Shown here: one piece after another, positions 44,547 to 53,076 of the stretch
Layout: every line of letters begins with the position of its first letter
Numbering within the stretch: position 1 is the first letter of the stretch
From: Brevundimonas sp. Leaf363
GTDB lineage: Bacteria > Pseudomonadota > Alphaproteobacteria > Caulobacterales > Caulobacteraceae
DNA length: 64,000 nucleotides
NCBI RefSeq assembly: GCF_001424025.1
Contig: NZ_LMPZ01000002.1
Span: forward strand, 1,230,702 to 1,294,701
Reading direction: 5' to 3'
Made by a program: the position numbers and the translations under genes
Notes under the pieces: model-generated
What the model was told of the DNA's origin: nothing
What the model saw: only the letters and a program-made list of their open reading frames with translations
Databases searched by the model: none

Positions 44547-44668
44547 TCCTCCCCATGCCCGCATGGGGAGGGGAACCGCTTGCGGTGGAGGGGCAGTTCA
44601 AGCGCAGCGCTTGCCATCGCCCCTCCGTCGCTTGGCGCCATCTCCCCATCGCTCCGCAATGGGGAGGA
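44547..44668 (+). repeat. palindromic repeat element family C, copy 2
   Basis: About 122 bp between hppA and bamE: TCCTCCCCAT...ATGGGGAGG hairpin, GGTGGAGGGGC, a central variable part, CGCCCCTCCGTCGC, and a second CTCCCCATC...ATGGGGAGGA hairpin. It matches the reverse complement of the element inside ribD at 36973-37099. It is placed between two convergent genes. Confidence 0.85.
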
Positions 44669-44674
44669 GAAACG

Positions 44675-44715
44675 AAAAACGCCCCGGAGAGCGATCTCCG
44701 GGGCGTTTTCTTTTT
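44675..44715. terminator. bidirectional rho-independent terminator between hppA and bamE
   Basis: A 13-bp perfect GC-rich stem (AACGCCCCGGAGA, loop GCGA, TCTCCGGGGCGTT) is followed by TTTTCTTTTT on the plus strand and flanked by GAAAAAC on the other side, so it can serve both convergent genes. Confidence 0.9.
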
Positions 44716-44730
44716 GGCTGTACCCGCGAC

Positions 44731-45216
44731 CTAGTCCGGCCGGCGCTGACCCGGATCGTTTTCGTCCGTGCGCGGCAGCTGGCCACGGCCGATGTTGCCC
44801 AGCAGCTGTTCCAGCACCGTCAGCTGACGACCGCGGGTCGGCGTCTCGCGCGATTCCATCGCGACCCGCTGGCCGTCTTCCAGGCCCAGGTTGCGGACCG
44901 CGGCGACCTTGTCGTCCTCGGCGAAGGTGATCTCGGTGATCGAGCGCTGCGTCACCTGCGGGCGGTTGTAGGTGTATTTCTCGGTGGTCTGGCTGATGTA
45001 GTACCAGACCGAATCGCCCTCGAAGGTCGAAGTGGTCGACGGCGAACCCAGGCGGGTCAGCACCGTTTCCTTGGTGTCGGTCCCGGCCACGATGTCCTGC
45101 GGCTTGGCGTCGATCGCCTGAAAGCCGTTGGTGCCCACCACAGGGGCGCACGCGCCCAGCGCCAGAGGCAGTGCCAGCAGCGCGCCGGCGGCGATCAGGG
45201 ATGCGGAACGGTGCAT
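44731..45216 (-). CDS. bamE: outer membrane assembly lipoprotein BamE (SmpA/OmlA family)
   Basis: BamE is a lipoprotein of the BAM complex that inserts beta-barrel proteins into the outer membrane. The 161-residue protein has a signal peptide and lipobox LALGAC (cysteine near residue 23), then the SmpA/OmlA domain: GTDTKETVLTRLGSPSTTST, DSVWYYISQTTEKY and ITEITFAEDDKVAAVRNLG. A polar C-terminal tail rich in Asp/Arg follows. It is divergent from the bc1-chaperone gene. Confidence 0.92.
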   Translation of the reverse strand: MHRSASLIAAGALLALPLALGACAPVVGTNGFQAIDAKPQDIVAGTDTKETVLTRLGSPSTTSTFEGDSVWYYISQTTEKYTYNRPQVTQRSITEITFAEDDKVAAVRNLGLEDGQRVAMESRETPTRGRQLTVLEQLLGNIGRGQLPRTDENDPGQRRPD

Positions 45217-45317
45217 GAAACCCTCGTGCGGACGGCCGTCCGCGTCAGAACAAGACTTTGACCTAGCCGGAGCGCCGTCCTAGTTCAACGGCGCGGCGGA
45301 AAAGGGGCCGCTGATCG

Positions 45318-45845
45318 ATGCTCCAGAAACTGTTCGCCAGCCTGAAGTCGCGGCCCCGCGAGGAGCCCACGGCCGACCGCCTGTACCGTCTGACGGTCGC
45401 CCAGGCCCGCAAGCCGGGCTTCTACACGGCCGCCGGCGTGCCGGACCGCATCGATGCGCGGTTCGAGCTTTACACTCTGCACGTCCTCATCCTGGTGACA
45501 CGCCTGCGCGACATCGGCGAGGACGGGATCGAACTGGCCCAGGCGGTGTTCGACGCCTATGTTTCGTCTCTCGACAATGTTCTGCGAGAACTGGGCGAGG
45601 GCGATGTAGCCGTGTCCAAGAAGATGCGAAAACTGGGTGAGGCCGTGTACGGCCGCATGAGCGCCTATGAGACGCCGCTGCGTCAGGGCGACGCCGGCGC
45701 GCTGGCGGAGGCGATGGACCGCAATATTCATCCCGGGGTGGGCGCGGTGCTGGCCGACTACGCCGTCGCCGCTCGCGCGCGCCTGGGAGAGCAAACCCTG
45801 GCCCAGATCATCGCCGGCCCTGACTGGCCGGAGGCGCCGCAATGA
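45318..45845 (+). CDS. ubiquinol-cytochrome c chaperone (CBP3-like)
   Basis: A 175-residue protein of the Ubiq_cyt_C_chap family, related to mitochondrial CBP3, which assists cytochrome b assembly into the bc1 complex. Signatures are LYRLTVAQARKPGFYTAAGV, DRIDARFELYTLHVLILVTR, and the helix FDAYVSSLDNVLRELGEGD, followed by VSKKMRKLGEAVYGR. It overlaps the DUF177 gene by four bases (ATGA). The pairing of these two genes is common in alphaproteobacteria. Confidence 0.93.
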   Translation: MLQKLFASLKSRPREEPTADRLYRLTVAQARKPGFYTAAGVPDRIDARFELYTLHVLILVTRLRDIGEDGIELAQAVFDAYVSSLDNVLRELGEGDVAVSKKMRKLGEAVYGRMSAYETPLRQGDAGALAEAMDRNIHPGVGAVLADYAVAARARLGEQTLAQIIAGPDWPEAPQ

Positions 45846-46357
45846 ACCCGCCCTATTCGGAAACCGTCCGCATCAACGAGATCGGCGAGCGGCTGAACCG
45901 CATGCTGGAGCCTGACGGCGCCGTGCGCGCCCGCATCGCGCGGGCGCTGGACCTGGCGTCGCTGAGCACCCTGTCGGGACAGATGACGGTCGAGCCGGCC
46001 ATGGACGGTTGGCGCCTGACGGGCCGCGTGACGGCCGAGGCGGTCCAGACCTGCGGCATCACGCTGGAGCCCCTGCCGGTCCGCATCGACGAGAGCTTCA
46101 CCGTCAATCTGGTCGAAGAGACGCCCCAGGCGGTGGAAGACGAAGAGATCGAGATCGATCTGGACGTCGATACGCCCGATATCATCGAAGATGGACGCAT
46201 AGACTTGGGCGCCTATCTGGTCGAGCAGCTATCCCTCCATCTTGATCCATTCCCGCGCAAACCGGGCGCCGCGTTCGAACAGCCGCCCGAGCCGGCCGAG
46301 ATCTCGCCCTTCGCCGTCCTGAAGGCGTTCAAGGCCAAGGATGAAGACCAAGGTTGA
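45842..46357 (+). CDS. DUF177 (YceD-like) protein
   Basis: A 171-residue YceD/DUF177 protein, a family tied to 23S rRNA accumulation in plants and bacteria. It shows LSGQMTVEPAMDGWRLTGRV, the central acidic DEEIEIDLDVDTPDIIEDGR, and IDLGAYLVEQLSLHLDPFPR. In many bacteria it precedes rpmF-plsX-fabH; here rpmF (ribosomal protein L32) is missing and plsX follows after 90 bp. It lacks the paired cysteines seen in some homologues. Confidence 0.9.
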   Translation: MNPPYSETVRINEIGERLNRMLEPDGAVRARIARALDLASLSTLSGQMTVEPAMDGWRLTGRVTAEAVQTCGITLEPLPVRIDESFTVNLVEETPQAVEDEEIEIDLDVDTPDIIEDGRIDLGAYLVEQLSLHLDPFPRKPGAAFEQPPEPAEISPFAVLKAFKAKDEDQG

Positions 46358-46447
46358 CCTGACGACAGTCCGGTTGCATCCCCCCCGAGCCCGACTATCG
46401 TCGGGCCCTTACAGCGCCGCGCCAGACGGCGATCCGGAGTTCGCCTC

Positions 46448-47518
46448 TTGTCCCCGACGACCCTGATTTCGCTCGACGCCATGGGGGGCGATCACGGCCC
46501 TCCGATCGTGGTCGGGGGCGTGCGGGAATATCTGAAGCGGGAAAACAGCGACGGCGTGAACTTCCTGCTGCACGGCGACCAGGCGGCCATCGAGGCCGAG
46601 GTCCTGCGCCTGAACGTTCCGGTCGACCGCATCGAGATCCGCCACACCGACAAGGTCGTGGCTATGGACGAAAAGCCCGCGCAGGCCATGCGGCGCGGCA
46701 AGGGCTCCAGCCTGTGGAACGCCATCGAAGCGGTGAAGACGGGCGAGGCGGGCGGCGCGGTCTCCGCGGGCAACACCGGCGCCCTGATGGCTATCTCCAA
46801 ACTGGTGCTGCGCATGGCCGCCGCCGATCTGGAGCGCCCGGCCATCGTTGCCAGCTGGCCGACCTTCAAGGGTTACACGGCGGTGCTGGACGTCGGGGCC
46901 AACATCGACTGCGACGCTGAACAACTGGTCGAGTTCGCCATCATGGGCGAGGCCTTCCAGACGGCCGTCCACGGGACCAAGCGCCCGACGGTCGGCGTGC
47001 TGAACGTCGGCTCGGAAGACATGAAGGGCCACGAAGCCGTGCGCGAAGCGCACGCCATTCTGCGCAGCGGCGCCTTCGACATCGATTATCACGGCTTCGT
47101 CGAGGGCGACGACATCGCCAAGGGCACGGTGGACGTCGTCGTCACCGACGGCTTCACCGGCAACGTCGCGCTGAAAACCGCCGAGGGAACCGCCCGCTAC
47201 ATCTCCGGCCTGCTGCGCGAGGCCCTGACCTCCAGCGTGCAAGCCAAGCTCGGCGCCGCCATCGCCATGCCGGCGCTGAAGGCCATGCGCGCCAAGATCG
47301 ACCCCAGCACCATCAACGGCGGTCCGTTGCTGGGTCTGAACGGCATCGTCGTGAAAAGCCACGGCGGCGCCGACGCACGCGGCTTCGGAAACGCCATCCG
47401 CATCGCCGCCGACATGGCCCGCAGCGACTACATCGCCAAGGTCGGCCCCAATCTGGCGCGGGTCAGCGCCATGTTCGAAACCGCCGCGGCCGAGCCCGCG
47501 GAGGAGCCCGCCCAGTGA
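46448..47518 (+). CDS. plsX: phosphate acyltransferase PlsX
   Basis: PlsX makes acyl-phosphate from acyl-ACP, the first committed step of the PlsX/PlsY route to phosphatidic acid. The 356-residue protein shows ISLDAMGGDHGPPIVVGGV, AVSAGNTGALMAISKLVL, VLDVGANIDCDAEQLVEFA, and GFVEGDDIAKGTVDVVVTDG followed by FTGNVALKTAEG. The start is a TTG and the stop overlaps fabH (GTGA). It links lipid synthesis with FabH. Confidence 0.96.
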   Translation: MSPTTLISLDAMGGDHGPPIVVGGVREYLKRENSDGVNFLLHGDQAAIEAEVLRLNVPVDRIEIRHTDKVVAMDEKPAQAMRRGKGSSLWNAIEAVKTGEAGGAVSAGNTGALMAISKLVLRMAAADLERPAIVASWPTFKGYTAVLDVGANIDCDAEQLVEFAIMGEAFQTAVHGTKRPTVGVLNVGSEDMKGHEAVREAHAILRSGAFDIDYHGFVEGDDIAKGTVDVVVTDGFTGNVALKTAEGTARYISGLLREALTSSVQAKLGAAIAMPALKAMRAKIDPSTINGGPLLGLNGIVVKSHGGADARGFGNAIRIAADMARSDYIAKVGPNLARVSAMFETAAAEPAEEPAQ

Positions 47519-48492
47519 CCGTCATCCGCAGCGCCATCACCGGCGTCGGCTCCTTCCTGCCCGAACAGATCGTCACCAACGCCGATCTGGCCAAGATCGT
47601 CGACACCTCCGACGAGTGGATCCAGGAACGCACCGGCATCAAGCAGCGGCACAAGGCGCGCGACGATCAGCCGACCAGCGACCTGGCGGTCGAGGCCGCC
47701 AGGAAGGCGCTGCTGGACGCGGGCCGGACGGCGGACGAGGTCGACATGATCATCGTCGCCACCACCACGCCCGACATGACCTTCCCGTCGGTGGCCTCGA
47801 TCGTCCAGCGCAAGCTGGGTAGCGGCGTCGGCGTCGCCTTCGACGTCCAGGCGGTCTGCTCCGGCTTCGTTTATGCGCTGGGCGTCGCCGACGGCTTCGT
47901 CGCGCGCGGCATGGCCAAGTGCGCCTTGGTCATCGGCGCCGAAGAAATGACCCGGCTGATGGACTGGACCGACCGATCCACCTGCGTGCTGTTCGGCGAC
48001 GGAGCCGGGGCCGTGGTGCTTGAGCCGCGCGAGGGGCAGGGCGCCACGACCGATCAGGGCCTGCTCGGCTTCGCCCTGCGTTGCGACGGCACGAAGACGG
48101 ACCTGCTGTACGTCGACGGCGGCCCCGCATCGACGGGCACGGTCGGCCACCTTCGCATGGCCGGCAATCAGGTCTTCCGCCACGCCGTGGTCAATATCGC
48201 AGAGGGCGTCACCGCCGCCTGCGCCGCCGCCGGCGTGGCTGTGGACGACGTCGACTGGTTCGTGCCGCACCAGGCCAACCAGCGCATCATCAAGGGCGTC
48301 GGCGACCGACTGGGACTGGACGAAAACAAGGTCGTCTCGACCGTCGCCCTGCACGCCAACACCTCGGCGGCGTCCATTCCGCTGGCCTTCGACGCCGCCA
48401 TCAAGGACGGCCGCATCAAGCGCGGCGACCTGGTGTTGCTGGAGGCCATGGGCGGTGGTTTGACCTGGGGCGCCTGCGCCCTTCGCCTGTAA
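47515..48492 (+). CDS. fabH: beta-ketoacyl-ACP synthase III
   Basis: FabH condenses acetyl-CoA with malonyl-ACP to start fatty acid synthesis. The 325-residue protein carries the Cys-His-Asn triad: Cys in DVQAVCSGFVYALGVADG, His in VPHQANQRII and Asn in ALHANTSAASIPLAF, plus GDGAGAVVLE and the closing EAMGGGLTWGACALRL. It starts at GTG overlapping plsX. Confidence 0.97.
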   Translation: MTVIRSAITGVGSFLPEQIVTNADLAKIVDTSDEWIQERTGIKQRHKARDDQPTSDLAVEAARKALLDAGRTADEVDMIIVATTTPDMTFPSVASIVQRKLGSGVGVAFDVQAVCSGFVYALGVADGFVARGMAKCALVIGAEEMTRLMDWTDRSTCVLFGDGAGAVVLEPREGQGATTDQGLLGFALRCDGTKTDLLYVDGGPASTGTVGHLRMAGNQVFRHAVVNIAEGVTAACAAAGVAVDDVDWFVPHQANQRIIKGVGDRLGLDENKVVSTVALHANTSAASIPLAFDAAIKDGRIKRGDLVLLEAMGGGLTWGACALRL

Positions 48493-48528
48493 GCGTAGCT
48501 TTTCGCGCGTAACATGAATTTCCGCGCT

Positions 48529-48556
48529 TTGACTTCGCGCGGGTTTGCTCTTTTAT
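48529..48556 (+). promoter_or_regulatory. candidate ihfA promoter
   Basis: TTGACT at 48529 is followed after 16 bp by TTTTAT at 48551, about 25 bp before the ihfA ATG. The AT-rich block stands out from the surrounding high-GC sequence. By eye only. Confidence 0.45.
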
Positions 48557-48580
48557 GGCCTGGAACTCTGGAGCCGCCGC

Positions 48581-48892
48581 ATGACGACTGCGCCATCCAC
48601 CCTTACCCGCGCTGATCTGTGCGAGGCTGTGCACAGCGAACTGGGCCTGTCGCGGCAGGAATGCTCGGGGCTGGTCGAGCGGACGCTCGAACTGATCGTC
48701 GAGTCGCTCGAGGCGGGCGAGACGGTGAAGCTGTCGGGCTTCGGCGTCTTCCAGGTGCGCGAGAAGCGCGCCCGCATGGGCCGCAACCCCAAGACGGGCG
48801 AGCCCGCCGCGATCAACCCGCGCCGCGTCATCACCTTCCGCGCGTCTCAGATCATGAAGAGCCGCGTGCACGACGCCGTGGTCGAGGCCTAG
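48581..48892 (+). CDS. ihfA: integration host factor alpha subunit
   Basis: IHF is a sequence-specific DNA-bending heterodimer used in transcription, replication and recombination. The 103-residue subunit has [39 protein letters not shown] and the DNA-contacting arm [20 protein letters not shown]. The start follows an atypical upstream extension that is rejected. It is followed by a MerR-like gene, an arrangement known across proteobacteria (ihfA-merR). Confidence 0.95.
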   Translation: MTTAPSTLTRADLCEAVHSELGLSRQECSGLVERTLELIVESLEAGETVKLSGFGVFQVREKRARMGRNPKTGEPAAINPRRVITFRASQIMKSRVHDAVVEA

Positions 48893-48895
48893 GTC

Positions 48896-49279
48896 TTGGC
48901 CAAGGGCGCCAACGCCTTCCGCAGCATCTCCGAGGCGGCGGACGAGGTTGGCGCGCCCCAGCACGTGCTGCGCTTCTGGGAGACCAAGTTTCCCTTCGTG
49001 ACCCCGGTCAAGCGCGCCGGCGGCCGCCGATTCTACCGGCCTCAGGACATCGCGGTTCTGAAGGGCGTGCGCCGCCTGCTTCATGACGAGGGCCTGACCA
49101 TCAAGGGCGTGCTGAAGCTGCACGCCGAGAACGGAATCGGCCGAGTGACGGGCAGCGAGGGCGTCGCTCCGGCCCCGACCGCCGCGGCCATGCCCTCATC
49201 GGACGCCTTGGATCTGGCGCGCCTGCGCGACCGTCTGGACGCCGCGCGCACCCGCCTGCTGGCCGCTCTGGACGCCTGA
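48896..49279 (+). CDS. MerR family transcriptional regulator
   Basis: A 127-residue regulator with an N-terminal winged helix ([40 protein letters not shown]) and [21 protein letters not shown] short coiled coil at the C-terminus ([19 protein letters not shown]) suits dimerisation. There are no metal-binding cysteines in the C-terminus. It starts at TTG three bases after ihfA and belongs to the ihfA-associated MerR group, whose target is generally unknown. Confidence 0.92.
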   Translation: MAKGANAFRSISEAADEVGAPQHVLRFWETKFPFVTPVKRAGGRRFYRPQDIAVLKGVRRLLHDEGLTIKGVLKLHAENGIGRVTGSEGVAPAPTAAAMPSSDALDLARLRDRLDAARTRLLAALDA

Positions 49280-49340
49280 CGTCGATACCGGTTTTTTCGG
49301 TTTGCGGCCCGGCGGCTCCGCCTCTATAGGGAGCGCCTCT

Positions 49341-49417
<77 letters not shown>

Positions 49418-49454
49418 TCTTCCTTATCGAAGACGGTTGCCTGAGAGAGCTTGA

Positions 49455-49481
49455 AGGGGCCGCCTTTTCGGGGCGGCCCCT
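49455..49481. terminator. hairpin between tRNA-Pro and the convergent attachment-protein gene
   Basis: A perfect 10-bp stem (AGGGGCCGCC/GGCGGCCCCT) around a 7-base loop, lying between a plus-strand tRNA and a minus-strand gene end. No T-run follows on either strand, so it may be a rho-assisted or processing hairpin rather than a classic terminator. Confidence 0.5.
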
Positions 49482-49501
49482 CTGCAATTCCGCCGGGCGG
49501 C

Positions 49502-49900
49502 TTACGCCTTCTCGATGGCCGCCGCGATCTGGTCGGTGGAGTGGCCGGTCAGGTCCTTGGCGATCTCGCCGACCAGGCGGGCTTCGGTCTCCTTGTGCCA
49601 GCTCTTGCGGAGCTGTCCCAGCGTCTTGGGGGCCGCGATCACCAGCAGGTCGTTGACCTTGTTGGTCAGCACCATCTTGTTCAGCGCCTCCGCGACGCCC
49701 ATCGCAAAGCCGTCCTCGGCCTGGGTGTCGTTGTCGGGATTGGCCTCGCTGGAGATGCGACCGGGCGCACCGGACACGCGATCGGCGATTTCGGGCGTCG
49801 GCTTGGCGGTCAGCTGGACCTCCTGTTGCCCGGCGTTCTCGAACAGGCTTAGCTTCTCGCCGTCGACGACGGCGACGAGGGCGCCTTTGGGAAGTTTCAT
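49502..49900 (-). CDS. host attachment / bacterial eRF1-like (baeRF) family protein
   Basis: A 132-residue protein of the family annotated as required for attachment to host cells (AtsE-like), whose fold relates to archaeal/eukaryotic release factor 1 domain 2. It shows LPKGALVAVVDGEKLSLFEN, FAMGVAEALNKMVLTNKVND, LLVIAAPKTLGQLRKSWHKE and the closing DLTGHSTDQIAAAIEK. There is no signal peptide. Despite the family name its role is probably cytoplasmic and possibly ribosome-related; that is inference from fold. Confidence 0.88.
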   Translation of the reverse strand: MKLPKGALVAVVDGEKLSLFENAGQQEVQLTAKPTPEIADRVSGAPGRISSEANPDNDTQAEDGFAMGVAEALNKMVLTNKVNDLLVIAAPKTLGQLRKSWHKETEARLVGEIAKDLTGHSTDQIAAAIEKA

Positions 49901-49978
49901 CAGAGAGCTCCGCATATTGGGGGCTCATTCAACGGTCCGTGCGCAAGCCGGTTGCGCCGCGCGCGCTTGCGTCGCGCC

Positions 49979-50176
49979 TCACCGCTCCCGGTCGGCCCAG
50001 CGCAAGAAGGGGACCAGCGGCACGCCCCACGCGGTGCCCGCCACGACGTAGTAGACCAGGGTCACCCAGAAATTGTCGGGCAGGCGATCGGCGATCCAGA
50101 CCGCCGCCCAGACATAGCCGGCGAGAAACAGCAGCACGCCGATCATGCCCAGGAAGCGTCGCAGCCGCGCCGGCAT
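49979..50176 (-). CDS. DUF2842 small membrane protein
   Basis: A 65-residue protein with two hydrophobic helices (GMIGVLLFLAGYVWAAVWIA and VTLVYYVVAGTAWGVPLVPF) and a basic C-terminus (RWADRER). Size and pattern match the alphaproteobacterial DUF2842 family. Its ATG overlaps the stop of the upstream small membrane protein by one base, so the two are a coupled pair. Function unknown. Confidence 0.8.
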   Translation of the reverse strand: MPARLRRFLGMIGVLLFLAGYVWAAVWIADRLPDNFWVTLVYYVVAGTAWGVPLVPFLRWADRER

Positions 50177-50427
50177 CAGCGCTTGTTCCGGAACAGGAAG
50201 TAGGCGACCAGCCCGATCGCCGATCCGGCCATCGCCCACAACACCCAGCCCCACTGGTCCATCGTCTCGGCGGCGAAGACGCGGATGCACAGGAACCAGC
50301 CGCAGATCGCGCCCGTCGTGGACACCAGGCTGGTGGCGAAGAAGCCCCGCCGCCCTGTCACCAGATCGGCGATCCAGGCCAGAAGCGCGGCGCCCAGCAC
50401 GGCCATCACGACATCCGCATACTGCAC
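50176..50427 (-). CDS. small membrane protein, three hydrophobic segments
   Basis: An 83-residue protein: MQYADVVMAVLGAALLAWIA, FFATSLVSTTGAICGWFLCI and WGWVLWAMAGSAIGLVAYFL, ending FRNKR. The layout resembles GlsB/YeaQ-type transglycosylase-associated proteins, but the sequence match is weak. It is translationally coupled to the DUF2842 gene and divergent from ctaA. Confidence 0.75.
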   Translation of the reverse strand: MQYADVVMAVLGAALLAWIADLVTGRRGFFATSLVSTTGAICGWFLCIRVFAAETMDQWGWVLWAMAGSAIGLVAYFLFRNKR

Positions 50428-50557
50428 TCGGCGTCTCTCCCAGGGTCCGGCGTCGTCGCCGTGATTGTTGACTCGATCTTGCCGTTCTCAGCGGGCATAC
50501 CGCGCGTGTCGGCCCGCCGAGGGCCGGCACTGTATCCGGGTCAGCGGCGGGCGTCGA

Positions 50558-51622
50558 ATGATGCGTTTTGGCAGGAACGACCAGAGCCGTGCGGCTGCTG
50601 TCTGGCTGTTTGTCACGGCGCTTCTGGTGTTCGCCATGGTGGTGGTCGGCGGCATGACTCGCCTGACCGGCTCGGGTCTGTCGATCACGGAATGGAAGCC
50701 CATCATGGGCGCCCTGCCGCCGATGAGCGAAGCCGACTGGCTGACCGCTTTCGACAAGTACAAGACCATCCCGCAATACGCCCAGATCAACGCCGACATG
50801 ACCCTGGCGGGGTTCAAGTCGATCTTTTGGTGGGAGTGGGCGCACCGCCTGCTGGGCCGACTGATCGGCGTGGTCTTCGCCGTGCCCTTCCTGGTCCTGG
50901 TGCTGCTGCGCCGCCTGCCGCGCCGCCTGATCGTACGATGCCTCATCCTGCTGGCTCTGGGCGGACTGCAGGGGCTGATCGGCTGGTGGATGGTGTCCAG
51001 CGGCCTGTCGGAGCGTGTCGACGTCGCGCCGGAGCGGCTGGCCACCCACCTGGGTCTGGCGCTGCTGATCTTCATGGGTCTGATCTGGACCGGGCTGGAG
51101 GCGTGGTTCGGCGAAGAGCATTCGCGCCCGCCGGCGGGTTGGTCGCGCGGCGCGGCGCTGCTGCTGGGCGGCGTCTTCTTCCAGTGCCTGCTGGGCGGTC
51201 TGGTCGCCGGGGCCAAGGCGGGCTTCATCTATACCGACTGGCCGATGATGAACGGGGCGATCGGGCCTGCGGTCGACTGGGGCAGGGGGGCGCTGGCCTT
51301 CCTGCACGACCAGGCGCTGGTTCAGTTCAATCACCGCATCTGGGCCTACGTCCTGCTGATCGCGGGCACCGCCTACGCCATCCAGGCCTTCCGCTGGCGG
51401 CTGGCCGAGGGCTTGGGCGCCGCCGCCTTCGCGCTCGCCGCCGCCCTGTGGCTGCAGGCCCTGCTGGGCATCGTCACCCTGGTCCACGCCGTGCCGCTGG
51501 CGCTGGGCGGCCTGCATCAGGCCGGAGCGGTGATTGTGCTGGCCATCGCCACGCTGAACCTGTGGCTCGTGCGGCGGTCCCAAGCGCGCCTCTTCATGTC
51601 CGGACCGCGTTTCGGGCGCTAA
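50558..51622 (+). CDS. ctaA: haem A synthase (CtaA/COX15)
   Basis: It hydroxylates the C8 methyl of haem O to make haem A for cytochrome oxidases. The 354-residue integral membrane protein shows the COX15 hallmarks [38 protein letters not shown] with a haem-ligand histidine, [26 protein letters not shown] and [14 protein letters not shown] with further histidines. The start is one of two adjacent ATGs (50558 or 50561), rejecting a hydrophilic upstream extension. This is the alphaproteobacterial/mitochondrial type. Confidence 0.95.
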   Translation: MMRFGRNDQSRAAAVWLFVTALLVFAMVVVGGMTRLTGSGLSITEWKPIMGALPPMSEADWLTAFDKYKTIPQYAQINADMTLAGFKSIFWWEWAHRLLGRLIGVVFAVPFLVLVLLRRLPRRLIVRCLILLALGGLQGLIGWWMVSSGLSERVDVAPERLATHLGLALLIFMGLIWTGLEAWFGEEHSRPPAGWSRGAALLLGGVFFQCLLGGLVAGAKAGFIYTDWPMMNGAIGPAVDWGRGALAFLHDQALVQFNHRIWAYVLLIAGTAYAIQAFRWRLAEGLGAAAFALAAALWLQALLGIVTLVHAVPLALGGLHQAGAVIVLAIATLNLWLVRRSQARLFMSGPRFGR

Positions 51623-51627
51623 ACAAT

Positions 51628-51645
51628 ACGGTATTTTAATACCGT
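51628..51645. promoter_or_regulatory. AT-rich inverted repeat after ctaA
   Basis: ACGGTATTTTAATACCGT is a perfect 8-bp inverted repeat around TT, five bases after the ctaA stop and about 58 bp before the rplM -35. Its symmetry suits a dimeric regulator (TetR- or MarR-like). The T-poor flank makes it an unlikely terminator. Confidence 0.5.
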
Positions 51646-51702
51646 TTGCAGAAAACGTCGTTAAAACAGGAGCTTGTCGAGGTTCGTCGTGCGCAAGCCG
51701 CG

Positions 51703-51731
51703 TTGACGCCCCGCAACCGATGCTCTATCAG
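51703..51731 (+). promoter_or_regulatory. probable rplM-rpsI promoter
   Basis: TTGACG, 17 bp, then TATCAG, about 72 bp before the rplM ATG. The -35 is a strong match and the spacing is optimal. The remaining leader could carry ribosomal-protein autoregulation, but no known leader fold is evident by eye. Confidence 0.6.
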
Positions 51732-51803
51732 CGCGCCTTCCGTTCGTCCCGGGTCTCGATCCGACGACGTGCAGCCCGTTTCGCCTTCCCAGGAACCCTC
51801 GTC

Positions 51804-52280
51804 ATGCTGAAGAGCACCACGGCTTCGCTGAAGCCGGCCGAGGTCGAGAAGAAGTGGATCCACATCGACGCCGAAGGCGTCGTGGTGGGCCGTCTCGCGA
51901 CCTTCATCGCCAACCGTCTGCGCGGCAAGCACCGCGGCGACTACACCCCGCACGTCGATTGCGGCGACTACGTCGTCGTCACCAACGTCGATAAGGTCGT
52001 GTTCACCGGCAAGAAGTCGACCGACAAGGTCTACTATCGCCACACCGGCCACCCGGGCGGCGTCAAATCGACCACCCCGCAGAAGGTGCTGGGCGGCCGC
52101 TTCCCCGAGCGCGTGCTCGAGAAAGCCGTCGAGCGCATGCTGCCGAAGGAAAGCCCGCTGGCCCGCAAGCAGATGACGCACCTGCGCCTGTTCGCCGGCG
52201 CCGCGCACACCCACGAAGCCCAGTCGCCCGAGACGATCGCCTTCGCGGCGGCCTCGGCCAAGAACACCCGGAGCGTCTGA
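51804..52280 (+). CDS. rplM: 50S ribosomal protein L13
   Basis: The 158-residue bL13/uL13 protein shows [53 protein letters not shown] and [20 protein letters not shown]. The start at [11 protein letters not shown] is chosen on family length; a 28-residue upstream extension is not credible and would overlap the promoter. It is co-transcribed with rpsI three bases downstream, the universal arrangement. Confidence 0.97.
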   Translation: MLKSTTASLKPAEVEKKWIHIDAEGVVVGRLATFIANRLRGKHRGDYTPHVDCGDYVVVTNVDKVVFTGKKSTDKVYYRHTGHPGGVKSTTPQKVLGGRFPERVLEKAVERMLPKESPLARKQMTHLRLFAGAAHTHEAQSPETIAFAAASAKNTRSV

Positions 52281-52282
52281 GC

Positions 52283-52810
52283 ATGACCGACGTGACTCAA
52301 GACACCGCCCCGCAAGCCGCCCCTCAGGCCGCGCCGCAAGCCACCGGCTTCGACGCCCTGAAGACCCTGCAGACGCCGGGCCTGGGTGAAGAACATCCGG
52401 TCTACACGCAGAAGCTGGACTCGCTGGGCCGCGCCTATTCGACCGGCAAGCGCAAGAACGCCATCGCCCGCGTTTGGGTGAAGCCGGGTTCGGGCAAGAT
52501 CACCGTCAACGGCAAGGAACTGAACGCCTATTTCGCGCGTCCGGTCCTGCAGATGATGGTCGCCCAGCCGCTGAACGTCACGGACCGCGCCACGCAGTTC
52601 GACGTGATCTGCACGGTCGAGGGTTCGGGCCTGTCGGGCCAGGCCGGCGCCATCCGCCACGGCCTGTCGCACGCCCTGACGCACTATGAGCCGGAACTGC
52701 GCAAGGTTCTGAAGCCGCACGGCTTCCTGACCCGCGACAGCCGCGTCGTCGAGCGCAAGAAGTACGGCCGCGCCAAGGCCCGCCGTTCGTTCCAGTTCTC
52801 GAAGCGCTAA
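52283..52810 (+). CDS. rpsI: 30S ribosomal protein S9
   Basis: The 175-residue uS9 protein has a core from [20 protein letters not shown] to the invariant basic tail [11 protein letters not shown], whose last residues reach the P-site tRNA anticodon. It carries an N-terminal Ala/Pro/Gln-rich extension of about 45 residues ([15 protein letters not shown]) absent in E. coli (130 aa) but known as a feature of some alphaproteobacterial S9 proteins. A hairpin terminator follows. Confidence 0.96.
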   Translation: MTDVTQDTAPQAAPQAAPQATGFDALKTLQTPGLGEEHPVYTQKLDSLGRAYSTGKRKNAIARVWVKPGSGKITVNGKELNAYFARPVLQMMVAQPLNVTDRATQFDVICTVEGSGLSGQAGAIRHGLSHALTHYEPELRKVLKPHGFLTRDSRVVERKKYGRAKARRSFQFSKR

Positions 52811-52834
52811 TCGCGGTCACGCGATCTGGATTTG

Positions 52835-52867
52835 GGGCGCTTCGGGAACACCCGGAGCGCCCTTTTT
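52835..52867 (+). terminator. rho-independent terminator of rplM-rpsI
   Basis: GGGCGCTTCGGG, loop AACA, CCCGGAGCGCCC, then TTTTT: a 12-bp stem with one T-G wobble and a T-run, 24 bp after the rpsI stop. Confidence 0.9.
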
Positions 52868-52883
52868 CTTGGCATCCCCCCAA

Positions 52884-53056
52884 CTTCTTCCCTCTCCCAG
52901 AGGGAGAGGGCTTCAGGCTCCAGGAGCGAAGCGACTGGCTAAGCCGAAAGGGTGAGGGGTGGGCGGCTAATAGGTGAGGGCGATCCCCTCACCCTTTCGC
53001 GCCAGGACGACGGCTATCGCCGCCGTGCGCTCAAGCCCTCTCCCTCTGGGAGAGGG
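52884..53056 (+). repeat. palindromic repeat element family B, copy 3
   Basis: About 173 bp, same orientation as copy 1 (GAGGGCTTCAGGCTCCAGGA against GAGGGCTTGAGGCTCCAAGA). Outer CCCTCTCCC/GGGAGAGGG hairpins and inner GAAAGGGTGAGGGG/CCCCTCACCCTTTCGC arms are intact. It lies between the rpsI terminator and the next gene, ending 20 bp before that gene's ATG. Confidence 0.85.
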
Positions 53057-53076
53057 ATCAGGCTGGGGACTACGAA

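Noticed and set aside
42360..44564. Open frame of over 700 codons antisense to hppA
   Set aside because: Composition is His/Asp/Gly/Gln-rich without any domain pattern; it mirrors the conserved H+-pyrophosphatase gene and crosses the family C repeat.
45842..46447. A missed rpmF (ribosomal protein L32) between DUF177 and plsX
   Set aside because: The 90 bp gap is too short and I found no L32-like KRRxRR or zinc-cysteine pattern in any frame.
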